Part shown: positions 16,715-28,535 of the stretch, one piece after another
Layout of the letters: each line of letters opens with the position of its first letter
Position numbering within the stretch: position 1 is the stretch's first letter
NCBI RefSeq assembly: GCF_034479375.1
Contig: NZ_CP140155.1
Location: 2,790,001-2,854,000 of the forward strand
From: Rhodopseudomonas palustris
GTDB taxonomy: Bacteria > Pseudomonadota > Alphaproteobacteria > Rhizobiales > Xanthobacteraceae
Direction of reading: 5' to 3'
DNA: 64,000 nt
Made by a program: the position numbers and the translations under genes
Notes under the pieces: generated by a model
Databases searched by the model: none
What the model saw: only the letters and a program-made list of their open reading frames with translations
Told to the model about the DNA's origin: nothing

Positions 16715-17425
16715 ATGGCGACCATCGACACCTCTCTCGTTGCGAAACTGCCGCTGTTCGCCGGCTGCAGTGCCGACGAGCTCGACGCCATCCTCAAGGA
16801 GGCTCGTTCGATCCGGGTTCCGAAGAACGCGCATGTGTTCGAACAGGGCGAGGAGGCGCATTCGTTCTTCGTGCTGCTGCACGGCCATGTCCGCGCCAGC
16901 AAGCTGACGCCTGCCGGCGAGCAGGTGGTGGTGCGCTATGTGGCGCCCGGCGAGACGCTGGGCGTGGCGATGGCGATCGGGCTTCAGAACTATCCGGCGA
17001 CGGCGACCGCGGTCGACGACAGCATCGTGCTGGCGTGGCCGACCGCGGCGTGGCCGCGGCTCGTCGAGCACTATCCGTCGCTCGCCACCAACACGCTGCG
17101 CACGGTAGGCACGCGGCTGCAGGAGACCCATTCCCGCGTCATCGAAATGTCGACCCAGCAGGTCGAGCAGCGCGTCGCCCATGCGCTGCTGCGGCTCGCC
17201 AGCCAATCCGGCCGCAAGGTCGAGAACGGCGTCGCGATCGATTTCCCGATCAGCCGGCAGGACATCGCGCAGATGACGGGAACCACACTGCACACCGTCA
17301 GCCGGCTGCTGTCCGGCTGGGAGAGCCGCGGGCTGATCGAGGGCGGCCGCCAGCGCATCGTGCTGCGCGAGCCGGATCAACTGGTTGCGCTTGCGGAACA
17401 GACGCCCGGCGACGGCGCAAGCTGA
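16715..17425 (+). CDS. Crp/Fnr family transcriptional regulator
   Basis: This 236-residue regulator has an N-terminal cyclic-nucleotide-binding fold (about 10-125: LFAGCSADELDAIL, HVFEQGEEAHSFFVLLHGHVR). A long dimer helix and a C-terminal HTH follow (ISRQDIAQMTGTTLHTVSRLLSGWESRGLIE). No N-terminal Fe-S cysteine cluster is present, so it is not an FNR oxygen sensor; NnrR- or Dnr-like nitric-oxide responders look similar, but the signal cannot be read. ATG 16715 is chosen because the family begins just there; the frame extends upstream into the REP. A zinc-ribbon gene follows 126 bp downstream. Confidence 0.9.
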   Translation: MATIDTSLVAKLPLFAGCSADELDAILKEARSIRVPKNAHVFEQGEEAHSFFVLLHGHVRASKLTPAGEQVVVRYVAPGETLGVAMAIGLQNYPATATAVDDSIVLAWPTAAWPRLVEHYPSLATNTLRTVGTRLQETHSRVIEMSTQQVEQRVAHALLRLASQSGRKVENGVAIDFPISRQDIAQMTGTTLHTVSRLLSGWESRGLIEGGRQRIVLREPDQLVALAEQTPGDGAS

Positions 17426-17551
17426 GCCCAGAACGATACCGCTGCTCGGGCCGCGACCGCCGTCACGCGAATCGCTCGCAACCATCGCATTTGCGTTCCC
17501 CCGCGGGCTGTGTGCTAGGATATATCGCAGACGCGAGATGCGGGGGACGCC

Positions 17552-17755
17552 ATGGTCGCGAACTATCACGTCGCCGTCGGCGATCAGAATGCGCGCGGTC
17601 AGTATCTCGTCGACCGCACGGTCAGCGCCGACAAGCGCCCGCGGTTGCGGATTGCCTGCATTCATTGCGGCAAAGAATATTTCGTCGCCGACATCAATTT
17701 CCACAATTGTAAATGCCCATCCTGTCAGAGCGATGACGGCCAGACGCTGAGCTGA
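17552..17755 (+). CDS. Small zinc-ribbon protein, 67 residues
   Basis: The C-terminal half has two cysteine pairs, CIHCGKEYF and CKCPSC, typical of a zinc ribbon. The N-terminal half is short and unremarkable (MVANYHVAVGDQNARGQYLVD). The ATG is preceded by GGGGGA. The function is unknown; such proteins can be nucleic-acid- or protein-binding adaptors. It lies downstream of the Crp/Fnr gene in the same orientation, possibly with its own promoter. Confidence 0.75.
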   Translation: MVANYHVAVGDQNARGQYLVDRTVSADKRPRLRIACIHCGKEYFVADINFHNCKCPSCQSDDGQTLS

Positions 17756-17904
17756 CGAGGCCCGCTCCGGCCCGGCCGGGGGTGGCGCTGGCGCGACGCC
17801 GCGCCCCTGCCTGGAATCGCTCTAATCGCGACATTCCGTCGCGGATCTCCCGCGATGCGCTGAGCTACTGACACTCGGTATCAACTGTCCACGGAGCCCG
17901 CTGC

Positions 17905-18915
17905 ATGAGCCGCTTTCGCGCCGCTGCCCTCGCCTTCGCCGCCGTTGTCGTGCCGTTGCAGGCGTTCGCCGCCGAACAGGTCAACGTCTACACCTATCGC
18001 GAGACCAAGCTGGTTCAACCGCTGTTCGACGCCTTCACCAAGGACACCGGCATCGCCGTCAACGTGATCTCGGCGAGCTCCGGCCTGGAGCAGCGGATCA
18101 AGGCCGAAGGCGCCAACAGCCCCGCCGACGTGCTGCTGACGGTCGACATCGGGCGGATCGACGAAGCGGTCGCGGCCGGCGTCACCCAGCCGATCAAATC
18201 GGCGGTGGTCGACGAGATCGTGCCGGCGCGCTATCGCGATCCCGACGGCCACTGGGCCGGCATCTCGATGCGGGCGCGGGTGATCTACGCCTCGAAGGAC
18301 CGCGTCAAGCAGGAGACGATCACCTACGAAGAGCTCGCCGATCCGAAATGGAAGGGCAAGATCTGCATCCGCTCCGGCCAGCACATCTACAACAACGCGC
18401 TGTTCGCCGCCTATGTGGCCAAGCACGGCGAGGCGAAGGCCGAAGCCTGGCTGCGCGGCCTCAAGGCCAATCTGGCGCAGAAGCCCTCGGGCGGCGACCG
18501 CGAGACCGCGCGCGACGTCGCGGCCGGCAAATGCGACCTCGGCATCGGCAACACCTATTACTGGGCGCTGATGCTGAAGGACCCCGACAAGAAGGCCTGG
18601 GCGGACGCGACCCGCGTGATCCTGCCGACCTTCGAGGGCGGCGGCACCCACGTCAATCTGTCCGGCGTGCTGCTGGCCAAGAACGCGCCGAACAAGGCCA
18701 ACGGCGTCAAGCTGATCGAATGGCTGCTCGGCGAGAAGGCGCAGCAGATCTACGCCAACGCCAACTACGAATATCCGATCCGGCCCGGCGTGCCGCTCGA
18801 CCCGACCATCGCCGGCTACGGCAGACTGACCGCCGACTCGCTGCCGATCGCCAAGATCGCCGCCGAGCGCAAGACCGCCTCGACGCTGGTCGACAAGGTC
18901 GGGTTCGACAACTGA
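17905..18915 (+). CDS. Ferric iron ABC transporter, periplasmic binding protein
   Basis: This periplasmic protein delivers Fe3+ to the inner-membrane permease. Of 336 residues, it has a signal peptide (FRAAALAFAAVVVPLQAFA) cleaved before AEQVNVYTYRE. The transferrin-like FbpA/FutA family features are present: a VNVYTYRETKLVQPLF start, GGDRETARDVAAGKCDLGIGNTYYW with the paired iron-ligand tyrosines, and a C-terminal YEYPIRPGV. It is followed by the permease gene after a palindromic repeat. No ATPase gene is adjacent, so the ATP-binding subunit must be encoded elsewhere. Confidence 0.93.
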   Translation: MSRFRAAALAFAAVVVPLQAFAAEQVNVYTYRETKLVQPLFDAFTKDTGIAVNVISASSGLEQRIKAEGANSPADVLLTVDIGRIDEAVAAGVTQPIKSAVVDEIVPARYRDPDGHWAGISMRARVIYASKDRVKQETITYEELADPKWKGKICIRSGQHIYNNALFAAYVAKHGEAKAEAWLRGLKANLAQKPSGGDRETARDVAAGKCDLGIGNTYYWALMLKDPDKKAWADATRVILPTFEGGGTHVNLSGVLLAKNAPNKANGVKLIEWLLGEKAQQIYANANYEYPIRPGVPLDPTIAGYGRLTADSLPIAKIAAERKTASTLVDKVGFDN

Positions 18916-18939
18916 GCATGAGCGGGACGCGCGCCTTTT

Positions 18940-19080
18940 CCCTCTCCCCTCGTGGGAGAGGGTGGCTCGAATGAGCGAAGCGAATTCGAGACGGGTGAGG
19001 GGGCGGGACGAGGCGCTGCGCCACGACCCCTCACCCGCCCTCGCTGCGCTCGGGCACCCTCTCCCACAAGGGGAGAGGGA
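18940..19080. repeat. Long inverted repeat inside the iron-transport operon
   Basis: The left arm (CCCTCTCCCCTCGTGGGAG, then AGGGTG) and the right arm (CACCCTCTCCCACAAGGGG, then AGAGGG) form a large hairpin. An inner pair GGGTGAGGGG/CCCCTCACCC adds to it. The right arm supplies the GGGGAGAGGGA ribosome-binding sequence of the following permease gene. Confidence 0.85.
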
Positions 19081-19081
19081 C

Positions 19082-20755
19082 GTGAGCGGCACGGCCATTC
19101 CTCGCCCGCAAGCCTATCGCCGTCCGTCCTCGCCGAGTGAAAACACCGCGCTCGGCATCGCCCTCCTCACCGCGCTGATCGTCGCCGCGCCGGTGATCAG
19201 CCTGGCGCTGACCGCACTGCAGCCGGCCGCCGACGTCTGGCCGCATCTCGTCGCTTACGTGCTGCCGCAGTCGCTGCGCGACACCGCTTGGCTGCTGCTC
19301 GGCGTCGGCGGATTGACGCTGCTGATCGGCACCGCCACCGCGTGGCTGGTGTCGTCGCATGATTTCGCCGGGCGGACGCTGCTGGTGTGGCTGCTGCCGC
19401 TGCCGCTGTCGGTGCCGACCTATCTGTCTGCCTATGTGTATGTCGACCTGTTCGAGCCGCTCGGCCTGGCGCATCGCACGCTGGCGCTGCTGATGCCGAC
19501 GGCGCAGGCGGTGCAGTGGCTGCCGCAGTTGCGTTCGCTGCCCGGCGCGGTGCTGCTGCTGGCGCTGGTGCTGTATCCGTATGTGTATCTGTCGGCGCGC
19601 GCGGTGTTTCAGGCGCAGAGCGCGGACGCGATCGAGGCGGCGCGCACGCTCGGCGCCTCGCGCCTCACGATCTGGCGCCGCGTGGTGCTGCCGATGGCGC
19701 GGCCGGCGCTGGCGGTCGGCGTCGCGCTCGCCGCGCTGGAGACGCTGAACGACATCGGTGCATCCGAATATCTCGGCGTCCGCACCCTCACCGTGTCGGT
19801 GTTCACCACTTGGCTCAACCGCGGCAGCCTCGCCGGCGCGGCGCAATTGTCGCTGGTGCTGCTCGGCTTCGCGGCGCTGCTGATCACCATCGAGCGGATC
19901 GGCCGCCGCAATGCCAGCGTCGAATTCTCCGCCGAAAACCCGCGGCTGCGGCCGCGCACGCCGCTGCGCGGCGCCAAGGGCGGCTTCGCGTTGCTGGCCT
20001 GCCTGCTGCCGCCGCTGCTCGGCTTCGTCGTGCCGGCGGCGTATCTGCTCGGCGAAAGCCTGCGCCGCGGCCTCGCCGGACGGATCGACCCGTCGCTATG
20101 GCGCGACGCGCTGCATACGGTGACGCTGGCGTCGATCGCGACGGTGCTGGCGCTCGCGCTCGGGCTGATCGTTGTGATCGCCGCGCGCTGGCGCGGCGGC
20201 CGCATTGCGAGATCGGCGCTCGCGGTGGTGCAGCTCGGCTACGCGTTGCCGGGACTGGTGCTGGCACTCGGCCTGCTGACGCCGCTGCTGGCGCTCGACG
20301 GCGCGCTGGTGACGCTGGCGCAATCGATCGGCCTCGCCTCGCCCGGCCTGCTGCTGATGAGCTCCGGCGGCGCGGTGGTCGCCGCCTATGTGATCCGCTT
20401 TCTCGCGGTGCCGACCGGTCTGTTGAAGGCCGGCTTCGAACGGATCCCGCGCGACTACGACGATTCCGCCCGCGCCGCCGGCGCCTCGCGGCTGGTGACG
20501 CTTTCGAAGATCGACCTGCCGCTGCTGCGGCCGGCGCTGGTCGGCGCGGCGATCCTGGTGTTCGTCGACTGCCTGAAAGAACTGCCGGCGACGCTGCTGC
20601 TGCGGCCGCTGAACGTCGAGACGCTGTCGACCTCGATCTATCAATACGCCAGCCGCGGCAGTTTCGAGGAAGGCGCGCTCGCCGCCCTGATCATCGTCGC
20701 CGCCAGCATTCCGCCGGTGATCTGGCTGACGCGGTTTTCCGATTTGCCGGAGTGA
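19082..20755 (+). CDS. Ferric iron ABC transporter permease (FbpB type)
   Basis: This 557-residue inner-membrane permease has two fused six-helix halves, each with the EAA-type loop that contacts the ATPase (IEAARTLGASRLTIWRRVVLPMARPA and DDSARAAGASRLVTLSKIDLPLLRPA). This is the usual FbpB/SfuB/ThiP-like architecture for ferric iron import. GTG 19082 is chosen because it has a strong upstream GGGGAGAGGGAC and because the open frame before it runs through the palindromic repeat. It probably works with the upstream binding protein. Confidence 0.93.
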   Translation: MSGTAIPRPQAYRRPSSPSENTALGIALLTALIVAAPVISLALTALQPAADVWPHLVAYVLPQSLRDTAWLLLGVGGLTLLIGTATAWLVSSHDFAGRTLLVWLLPLPLSVPTYLSAYVYVDLFEPLGLAHRTLALLMPTAQAVQWLPQLRSLPGAVLLLALVLYPYVYLSARAVFQAQSADAIEAARTLGASRLTIWRRVVLPMARPALAVGVALAALETLNDIGASEYLGVRTLTVSVFTTWLNRGSLAGAAQLSLVLLGFAALLITIERIGRRNASVEFSAENPRLRPRTPLRGAKGGFALLACLLPPLLGFVVPAAYLLGESLRRGLAGRIDPSLWRDALHTVTLASIATVLALALGLIVVIAARWRGGRIARSALAVVQLGYALPGLVLALGLLTPLLALDGALVTLAQSIGLASPGLLLMSSGGAVVAAYVIRFLAVPTGLLKAGFERIPRDYDDSARAAGASRLVTLSKIDLPLLRPALVGAAILVFVDCLKELPATLLLRPLNVETLSTSIYQYASRGSFEEGALAALIIVAASIPPVIWLTRFSDLPE

Positions 20756-20780
20756 ACCGCGCGCCGACCCGGCCGAGCGG

Positions 20781-20957
20781 TTATTTCGGGCCCGCCAGCC
20801 ACCAGATGATCAGGCCGACCACCGGCAACACCAGGATCAGGATTACCCAGAGCACTTTGGCGCCGGTGCTGGCGCCGCTCTGGATCACACGAAAAATCGC
20901 CCAGATATCCAGAGCGAGAATGATCAGGCCGAGAAGGCCACCGAATTCGATACCCAC
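20781..20957 (-). CDS. Small PLDc_N-type membrane protein
   Basis: This protein has about 58 residues, nearly all of them two membrane helices (GGLLGLIILALDIWAIFRVIQ and AKVLWVILILVLPVVGLIIWWLAG). The pattern LxILxLPVVGxIxWxLxGP is that of the N-terminal domain of cardiolipin synthase/phospholipase D proteins, often found alone as a mini-protein. GTG 20957 is chosen because GGGAGA lies about 8 bp upstream; a longer frame to 21017 has a poor start. The function of stand-alone copies is unknown. Confidence 0.8.
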   Translation of the reverse strand: MGIEFGGLLGLIILALDIWAIFRVIQSGASTGAKVLWVILILVLPVVGLIIWWLAGPK

Positions 20958-21109
20958 CGGGCAATCTCCCTTTGCTTGACTGACATTCGGAATTCGCCAG
21001 GGCAATGGGCCAGACACGCGATGGTTCCATCCAGGAACCGGCGCCTCCCGAAGCTGCGACGACCGGCGGCACTGGCCATCCCGACCGCCGCGGCGTATAA
21101 GCTCGCAAC

Positions 21110-21778
21110 ATGCTGACGGTCCAACGAATCCCTGTTCCTGCAGGCCGCCGCACGCTCGCCGTCGCGGCGATCGTGCTGGGCCTCGGATCGGGTGCGGCCC
21201 ATGCCCAGGCCCATGCCCAGGCCGGGCCGGTGCGCTACTGGATCCCCGGCGGCCCGTTCGGCTTCGGCGGCGGCGTGACCGAGAGCTGGGGCACGGCGGG
21301 CTGGAGCGACGTGCCGGGCTTCGCGGCGCTGAGCAGCGTCGACGAGGACGGCTTTCGGACCGGCTTCGTCGCGCGCAGCTACAGCGCCCCGGTCAATGCC
21401 TTCGCCAGCGGCCTCGGCTGGCGCGGCTTCGGCGGGATCGGCGGCGCCGGCGCATTCGGCAATTTCGGTTCGCTGGCCCTGGAAGGCTCGCAATACGGCT
21501 ACAACTTCAAGGGCGTCGGCGGCCTGCCGGTGACGCTTTTCGGCGGCGTCGATCAGTTGAAGTACAATCCGGACGTGTTCAGCCAGGTGACCGCGTTCAG
21601 CGGTACCGGCACCACCGCGGCCACCGCCGTCCACGCCGGGATCGAGATCCGGCCGACCTCGAATCTCAGCCTGTCGTTCTCGGGCAGCTACGTCCAGCCG
21701 GGCGGCGCCGTCGACAGCGACATCCGCTCGAATCTGCTGCCGGGCGAATCGACGATGTTCTCGGGCGGGCGGCGATAA
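21110..21778 (+). CDS. Exported hypothetical protein, probable outer-membrane or surface beta protein
   Basis: This 222-residue protein has a clear signal peptide (RTLAVAAIVLGLGSGAAHAQAHAQA). The mature part is rich in Gly, Ser, Phe and Tyr with alternating strands (RYWIPGGPFGFGGGV, QYGYNFKGVGGLPVTLFGGVDQLKYN, NLSLSFSGSYVQPGG), which suggests a small beta-barrel or autoaggregating beta structure. No enzyme motif is present. A short duplication (AQAHAQA) occurs at the cleavage site. It converges on the P-type ATPase gene. Confidence 0.75.
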   Translation: MLTVQRIPVPAGRRTLAVAAIVLGLGSGAAHAQAHAQAGPVRYWIPGGPFGFGGGVTESWGTAGWSDVPGFAALSSVDEDGFRTGFVARSYSAPVNAFASGLGWRGFGGIGGAGAFGNFGSLALEGSQYGYNFKGVGGLPVTLFGGVDQLKYNPDVFSQVTAFSGTGTTAATAVHAGIEIRPTSNLSLSFSGSYVQPGGAVDSDIRSNLLPGESTMFSGGRR

Positions 21779-21811
21779 GCCCGTCCGGTTTCGACCGGGT
21801 CCGGCCTGAAG

Positions 21812-24550
<2,739 letters not shown>

Positions 24551-24922
24551 CCCGAAATGTCGCGCGCCTCGGCACCGCACGATGACGTTCGCTGCCTTTC
24601 CCGCGCACCGGAGCGCATGTCGGCGGCGCGGGGAACCCACGGCGACCATCGCACGGGCCGCAATATGATTTGCTGACGAACCGGGTGTGGCATTGAGCCA
24701 CGTCATGGAGACGCGCGCGAGCGCGACGCGACGCCTGGCGAAAACTATCGGGATGGCGAGTGATGGCGCCGTGTTTGAGGCGCAGCAAAATCGTCGGATG
24801 GGCAAAAGCGAATCGTGCCCACCATCTTGCTTGTCATGAAGCGAGAGTTTCTCGTCGTGTCGCGCGTGGGCACGGCGCTGCGCGCCTGTGCCCACCCTCC
24901 GCGTCAACTACGCGGCGACGTA
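24551..24922. other. Intergenic region with a palindromic repeat
   Basis: This 372-bp region has no supported gene. It contains a hairpin at 24866-24894 (GTGGGCACGGCGC with GCGCCTGTGCCCAC) and another GTGCCCACC at 24815, resembling a dispersed intergenic repeat. The P-type ATPase promoter should lie at the left of this stretch. Confidence 0.5.
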
Positions 24923-25573
24923 CTACGCGTTCTTCAGCGCGACGCGGAATTCGGCTTCGGTGTTGGCTTTGACCTGGTCGAGCGTGACGCCGTCGGCGAG
25001 TTCGATCAGCGCCATGCCATCGTTGCCGTGCTTGTCGATGGTGAACACCGCCAGATCGGTCACCACCATGTCGACGACGCGCTCGCCGGTCAGCGGCAGG
25101 TTGCATTGCTTCAGCAGCTTCGGGCCGTCCTTGGCGGAATGCTCCATCACCACCACGACGCGCTTGACGCCGGCGACGAGGTCCATCGCGCCGCCCATGC
25201 CCTTGACCATCTTGCCGGGGATCATCCAGTTAGCGAGATCGCCGTTCTGGGCGACCTGCATGGCGCCGAGGATCGACAGGTCGATATGGCCGCCGCGGAC
25301 CATCGCGAACGAATCCGCGCTGGAGAAGTAGCTGGTCGACGGCAGTTCGGTGACGGTCTGCTTGCCGGCGTTGATCAGGTCGGGATCTTCCTCGCCCTCG
25401 TAGGGGAACGGGCCCATGCCGAGCATGCCGTTCTCGCTCTGCAGCACGACGTCGACGCCGTCGGGAATGTAGTTCGACACCAGCGTCGGAATCCCGATGC
25501 CGAGATTGACGTAGAAACCGTCGCGCAATTCCTTCGCGGCGCGCGCCGCCATCTGTTCGCGGGTCCAGGCCAT
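24923..25573 (-). CDS. scoB: 3-oxoacid CoA-transferase subunit B
   Basis: This is the catalytic subunit of the succinyl-CoA:3-ketoacid CoA-transferase type, which activates acetoacetate with succinyl-CoA in ketone body or poly-hydroxybutyrate breakdown. Of 216 residues, it has [17 protein letters not shown] and the catalytic glutamate in [10 protein letters not shown] (Glu47), followed by [14 protein letters not shown] and [12 protein letters not shown]. It is translated from the same message as subunit A, 11 bp downstream of it. Together with the two phasins it fits a PHB-accumulating lifestyle. Confidence 0.93.
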   Translation of the reverse strand: MAWTREQMAARAAKELRDGFYVNLGIGIPTLVSNYIPDGVDVVLQSENGMLGMGPFPYEGEEDPDLINAGKQTVTELPSTSYFSSADSFAMVRGGHIDLSILGAMQVAQNGDLANWMIPGKMVKGMGGAMDLVAGVKRVVVVMEHSAKDGPKLLKQCNLPLTGERVVDMVVTDLAVFTIDKHGNDGMALIELADGVTLDQVKANTEAEFRVALKNA

Positions 25574-25584
25574 CAGAACTCTCC

Positions 25585-26301
25585 TCAGGTTGCCGCGGCT
25601 TCGGGGCGCTTGCGGGTGGTGCGCTGCTCGATGTGCTTCTTGGCGCTACCGACTTCGATGATGCGCTGGACGAAGATGCCCGGGGTGTGGATGTGATCCG
25701 GATCGATCTCGCCGGCCGGCACCAGATGCTCGACCTCGGCGATGGTGATCTTCGCCGCGGTCGCCATCATCGGATTGAAGTTTCGCGCGGTCTTGCGATA
25801 GACTAGATTGCCGGCGGTATCGCCCTTCCAGGCGTGGACGATGGCGAGATCGCCGAACAGGCCGCGCTCCATGACGTATTTCTCGCCGTCGAATTCGCGG
25901 ATTTCCTTGCCTTCCGCCACCAGCGTGCCGACGCCGGTCTTGGTGAAGAACGCCGGGATGCCGGCGCCGCCGGCGCGGATGCGCTCGGCCAGCGTGCCCT
26001 GCGGGGCGAATTCGAGCTCCAGCTCGCCGGCCAGGAATTGCTGCGCGAACAGCTTGTTCTCGCCCACATAGGACGAGATCATCTTCTTGATCTGCCGGGT
26101 CTCCAGCAGCCTGGAGAGGCCGATGCCGTCGACGCCGGCATTGTTCGAGACCACGGTGAGGTCCTTGACCCCGGAATCGCGCAGCGCGTCCGACAACGTC
26201 TCGGCGATGCCGCACAGCCCGAAACCGCCGGACATGATCATCATGCCGTCCCGCAGGATTCCGGCGAGAGCCGATTGGGCGTCGGGAAAAACCTTGTTCA
26301 T
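25585..26301 (-). CDS. scoA: 3-oxoacid CoA-transferase subunit A
   Basis: This is the partner subunit of 238 residues: [19 protein letters not shown] (CoA-binding glycine region), [44 protein letters not shown], and [11 protein letters not shown] at the C-terminus. It is the first gene of the pair and divergent from the AsmA gene, with 198 bp between them for both promoters. The ribosome-binding site is weak. Confidence 0.93.
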   Translation of the reverse strand: MNKVFPDAQSALAGILRDGMMIMSGGFGLCGIAETLSDALRDSGVKDLTVVSNNAGVDGIGLSRLLETRQIKKMISSYVGENKLFAQQFLAGELELEFAPQGTLAERIRAGGAGIPAFFTKTGVGTLVAEGKEIREFDGEKYVMERGLFGDLAIVHAWKGDTAGNLVYRKTARNFNPMMATAAKITIAEVEHLVPAGEIDPDHIHTPGIFVQRIIEVGSAKKHIEQRTTRKRPEAAAT

Positions 26302-26499
26302 GATGCAGGGACCTGGTGAGAGGAGCTGTTCTGCGAGCGGGTCTATTCAGCAAAAACGGCGCTGGCCGTCAATTGCGCCGACCCGCTACGGCCCGGAAGG
26401 CCTTGAAAGAGACAAGAAAAACGATCAAGTTGCCGCCGAGCAGGGGGCCGGCGGCCCCGCCCTTTCACCCCCCTCATCTGACCCGGATCTTCATTGGCG

Positions 26500-28479
26500 A
26501 TGGCCCAGGGAATCAAGCGCCTCGGGATATCGGTTGCAGCGCTGATCGTTCTGGCCGTGATCGGCGCGCTGGCGCTGTCGCTGCTGATCGACCGCGGGGC
26601 GATGCGGCAGGCGGTCGAGGCGCAATTGCGCGCCGCGACCGGACTCGAACTGGCGATCGACGGCGACATCGAGATCGCGATCTTTCCGCGCAGCTACGTC
26701 ACCTTTTCGGCGGTTCGGCTGAAGGGCGACGGCGACGCCGACAGCGCGCTGGTCGTCGAGACGCTCACCGCCAATCTGCGCCTGCTGCCGCTGCTGCTGC
26801 GCCGCTTCGAAATCGCCGACATCGTGCTGATCAAGCCATCGATCCGCGTCGTCCGCGACGCCGACGGCGGCAGCAACTGGACGCCGTTCATCAAGAGCCT
26901 GACGCGGACGATGAAGCCCGGGCTCGACGATCAGGTGTCGTTCTCCGAGATCCGGCTGCAGGACGGCGTGCTCAGCTATCACGACGACGCCGGCAAGATC
27001 AGCGAAACGCTCGCCGACATCGACCTGTCGCTGGCGTGGCCGTCGATCTCCCGCACCTTCGCGGCCGCCGGCCAGTTCGACTGGCGCGGCGAGCGCCTCG
27101 ACGGCAGCATCAGCGTCAACGACTTCATCGCCGCATTGGCGGGCGAACGCTCCGGCCTGAAGCTGCGGCTCGCCGGCGCCCCGATGAAGATCGCGTTCGA
27201 CGGCGCGATCGGCAACAAATCCAGCCTGGTGCTGGAAGGCACGCTCTCGGCCGACAGCGTCTCGCTGCGCAACGCGCTGCGCTGGGCCGGCCAGGAGCCG
27301 CCCGGCGCCGGCGGCTTCGGCCGCTTCGCCATGAAGGCGCGCGCCAATCTGGTCGGGCCGGCGATCGCGCTGACCAACGTCAATATCGAACTCGACAAGA
27401 ACGTCGCCGAAGGCGTGATGACCTACACCATCGCCGGCAATCATCGGGGCCTGCAGGCGACGCTCGCCGCCGGCAGCATCGACGTCACGCCGTATCTGTC
27501 GACGATCCGGCTGCTGACCAGCGGCGCGCGCGACTGGAACCGGCAATTGTTCGATCTGGGCTCGGCGAACCCGGTCGATCTCGACGTCCGGCTGTCCGCC
27601 GCCAAGGTCACGCTCGGCTCCTCGACGTTGGGCCGCACCGCGCTCAGCGCCAATCTGCGCGGCGGCGCGCTGGCGCTCAGCGTCGGCGAGGCGCAGATCT
27701 ATGGCGGCATCGTCCGCGGCACGCTCGGCGTCACCCGGCGCGACAACGTCGCCAATATCAAGACCCAGTTCCAGTTCAACGACGTCGACCTCGAAGCCTG
27801 CGCCGCCGACCTGCTCGGCGTGCGCAATCTGTCGGGCCGCGGCAATCTCAGCATCGCGCTGGAGGCGTCCGGGTCGAGCCCGTTCGGGCTGGCGCAGTCG
27901 CTCGACGGCCAGGCGCTGCTCACCGGCCATGACGGCGCCATCACCGGCTTCAATGTCGAGCAATTGCTCAAGCGGCTGGAGCGTCGGCCGCTGTCCGGTG
28001 GCGGCAATTTCCGCAGCGGCAAGACGCCGTTCAACACCCTCAACGTCGCGGTGCGGTTCAGCGACGGCGTCGCCACCGCCGACGACATCCGGATCGAGGG
28101 CCCGACCGCGCGGATCTCGCTGACCGGCACCGCCTCGGTGCCGTCGCGCGACTACGACCTCAAGGGCGTCGCCAGCCTCGCCAATGTGCCCGGCGCACCC
28201 GGCTTCAACCTGCCGTTCATCGTCGAGGGGCCGTGGGACGATCCCCTGATCTTCCCCGACCCGGAAAGCCTGATCCGCCGCTCGCCGGCCTCGGCGCCGC
28301 TGCTCGACGCGGTGAAGGACAGGAAGACCCGCGACGCGGTGCGCTCGGTGCTGGAGCGCATCACCGGCGGCCGCAAGGCCGATCCCGACGCCGCCGCCGA
28401 GCCCCCGGCGGCGCCCGCCGCCGCAGCGCCGGCCGCTGCGCCGAAGGCCGCACCGCCGGCCGCTCCGACCCAGCAGTAA
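26500..28479 (+). CDS. AsmA family protein
   Basis: This 659-residue envelope protein has one N-terminal membrane helix (ISVAALIVLAVIGALALSLLI) and a long periplasmic beta-rich region. The N-terminal AsmA signature is present (LRAATGLELAIDGDIEIAIFPRSYVTFSAVRL) and so is the C-terminal AsmA_2 region (RGNLSIALEASGSSPFGLAQSLDGQALLTGHDGAITGFNVEQLL). Proteins of this group are proposed to move lipids between membranes. The tail is an Ala/Pro-rich low-complexity stretch. ATG 26500 is preferred over TTG 26494. Confidence 0.9.
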   Translation: MAQGIKRLGISVAALIVLAVIGALALSLLIDRGAMRQAVEAQLRAATGLELAIDGDIEIAIFPRSYVTFSAVRLKGDGDADSALVVETLTANLRLLPLLLRRFEIADIVLIKPSIRVVRDADGGSNWTPFIKSLTRTMKPGLDDQVSFSEIRLQDGVLSYHDDAGKISETLADIDLSLAWPSISRTFAAAGQFDWRGERLDGSISVNDFIAALAGERSGLKLRLAGAPMKIAFDGAIGNKSSLVLEGTLSADSVSLRNALRWAGQEPPGAGGFGRFAMKARANLVGPAIALTNVNIELDKNVAEGVMTYTIAGNHRGLQATLAAGSIDVTPYLSTIRLLTSGARDWNRQLFDLGSANPVDLDVRLSAAKVTLGSSTLGRTALSANLRGGALALSVGEAQIYGGIVRGTLGVTRRDNVANIKTQFQFNDVDLEACAADLLGVRNLSGRGNLSIALEASGSSPFGLAQSLDGQALLTGHDGAITGFNVEQLLKRLERRPLSGGGNFRSGKTPFNTLNVAVRFSDGVATADDIRIEGPTARISLTGTASVPSRDYDLKGVASLANVPGAPGFNLPFIVEGPWDDPLIFPDPESLIRRSPASAPLLDAVKDRKTRDAVRSVLERITGGRKADPDAAAEPPAAPAAAAPAAAPKAAPPAAPTQQ

Positions 28480-28535
28480 TCCCATCACCATTCAAACGTC
28501 CCATGAGAAGCACAGCAGACATTTGATTAGCATTG

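Noticed and set aside
26491..28491. Reverse-strand frame of 666 codons opposite the AsmA gene
   Set aside because: Shadow frame without motifs; the forward strand has the AsmA signature and a membrane helix at the right place.
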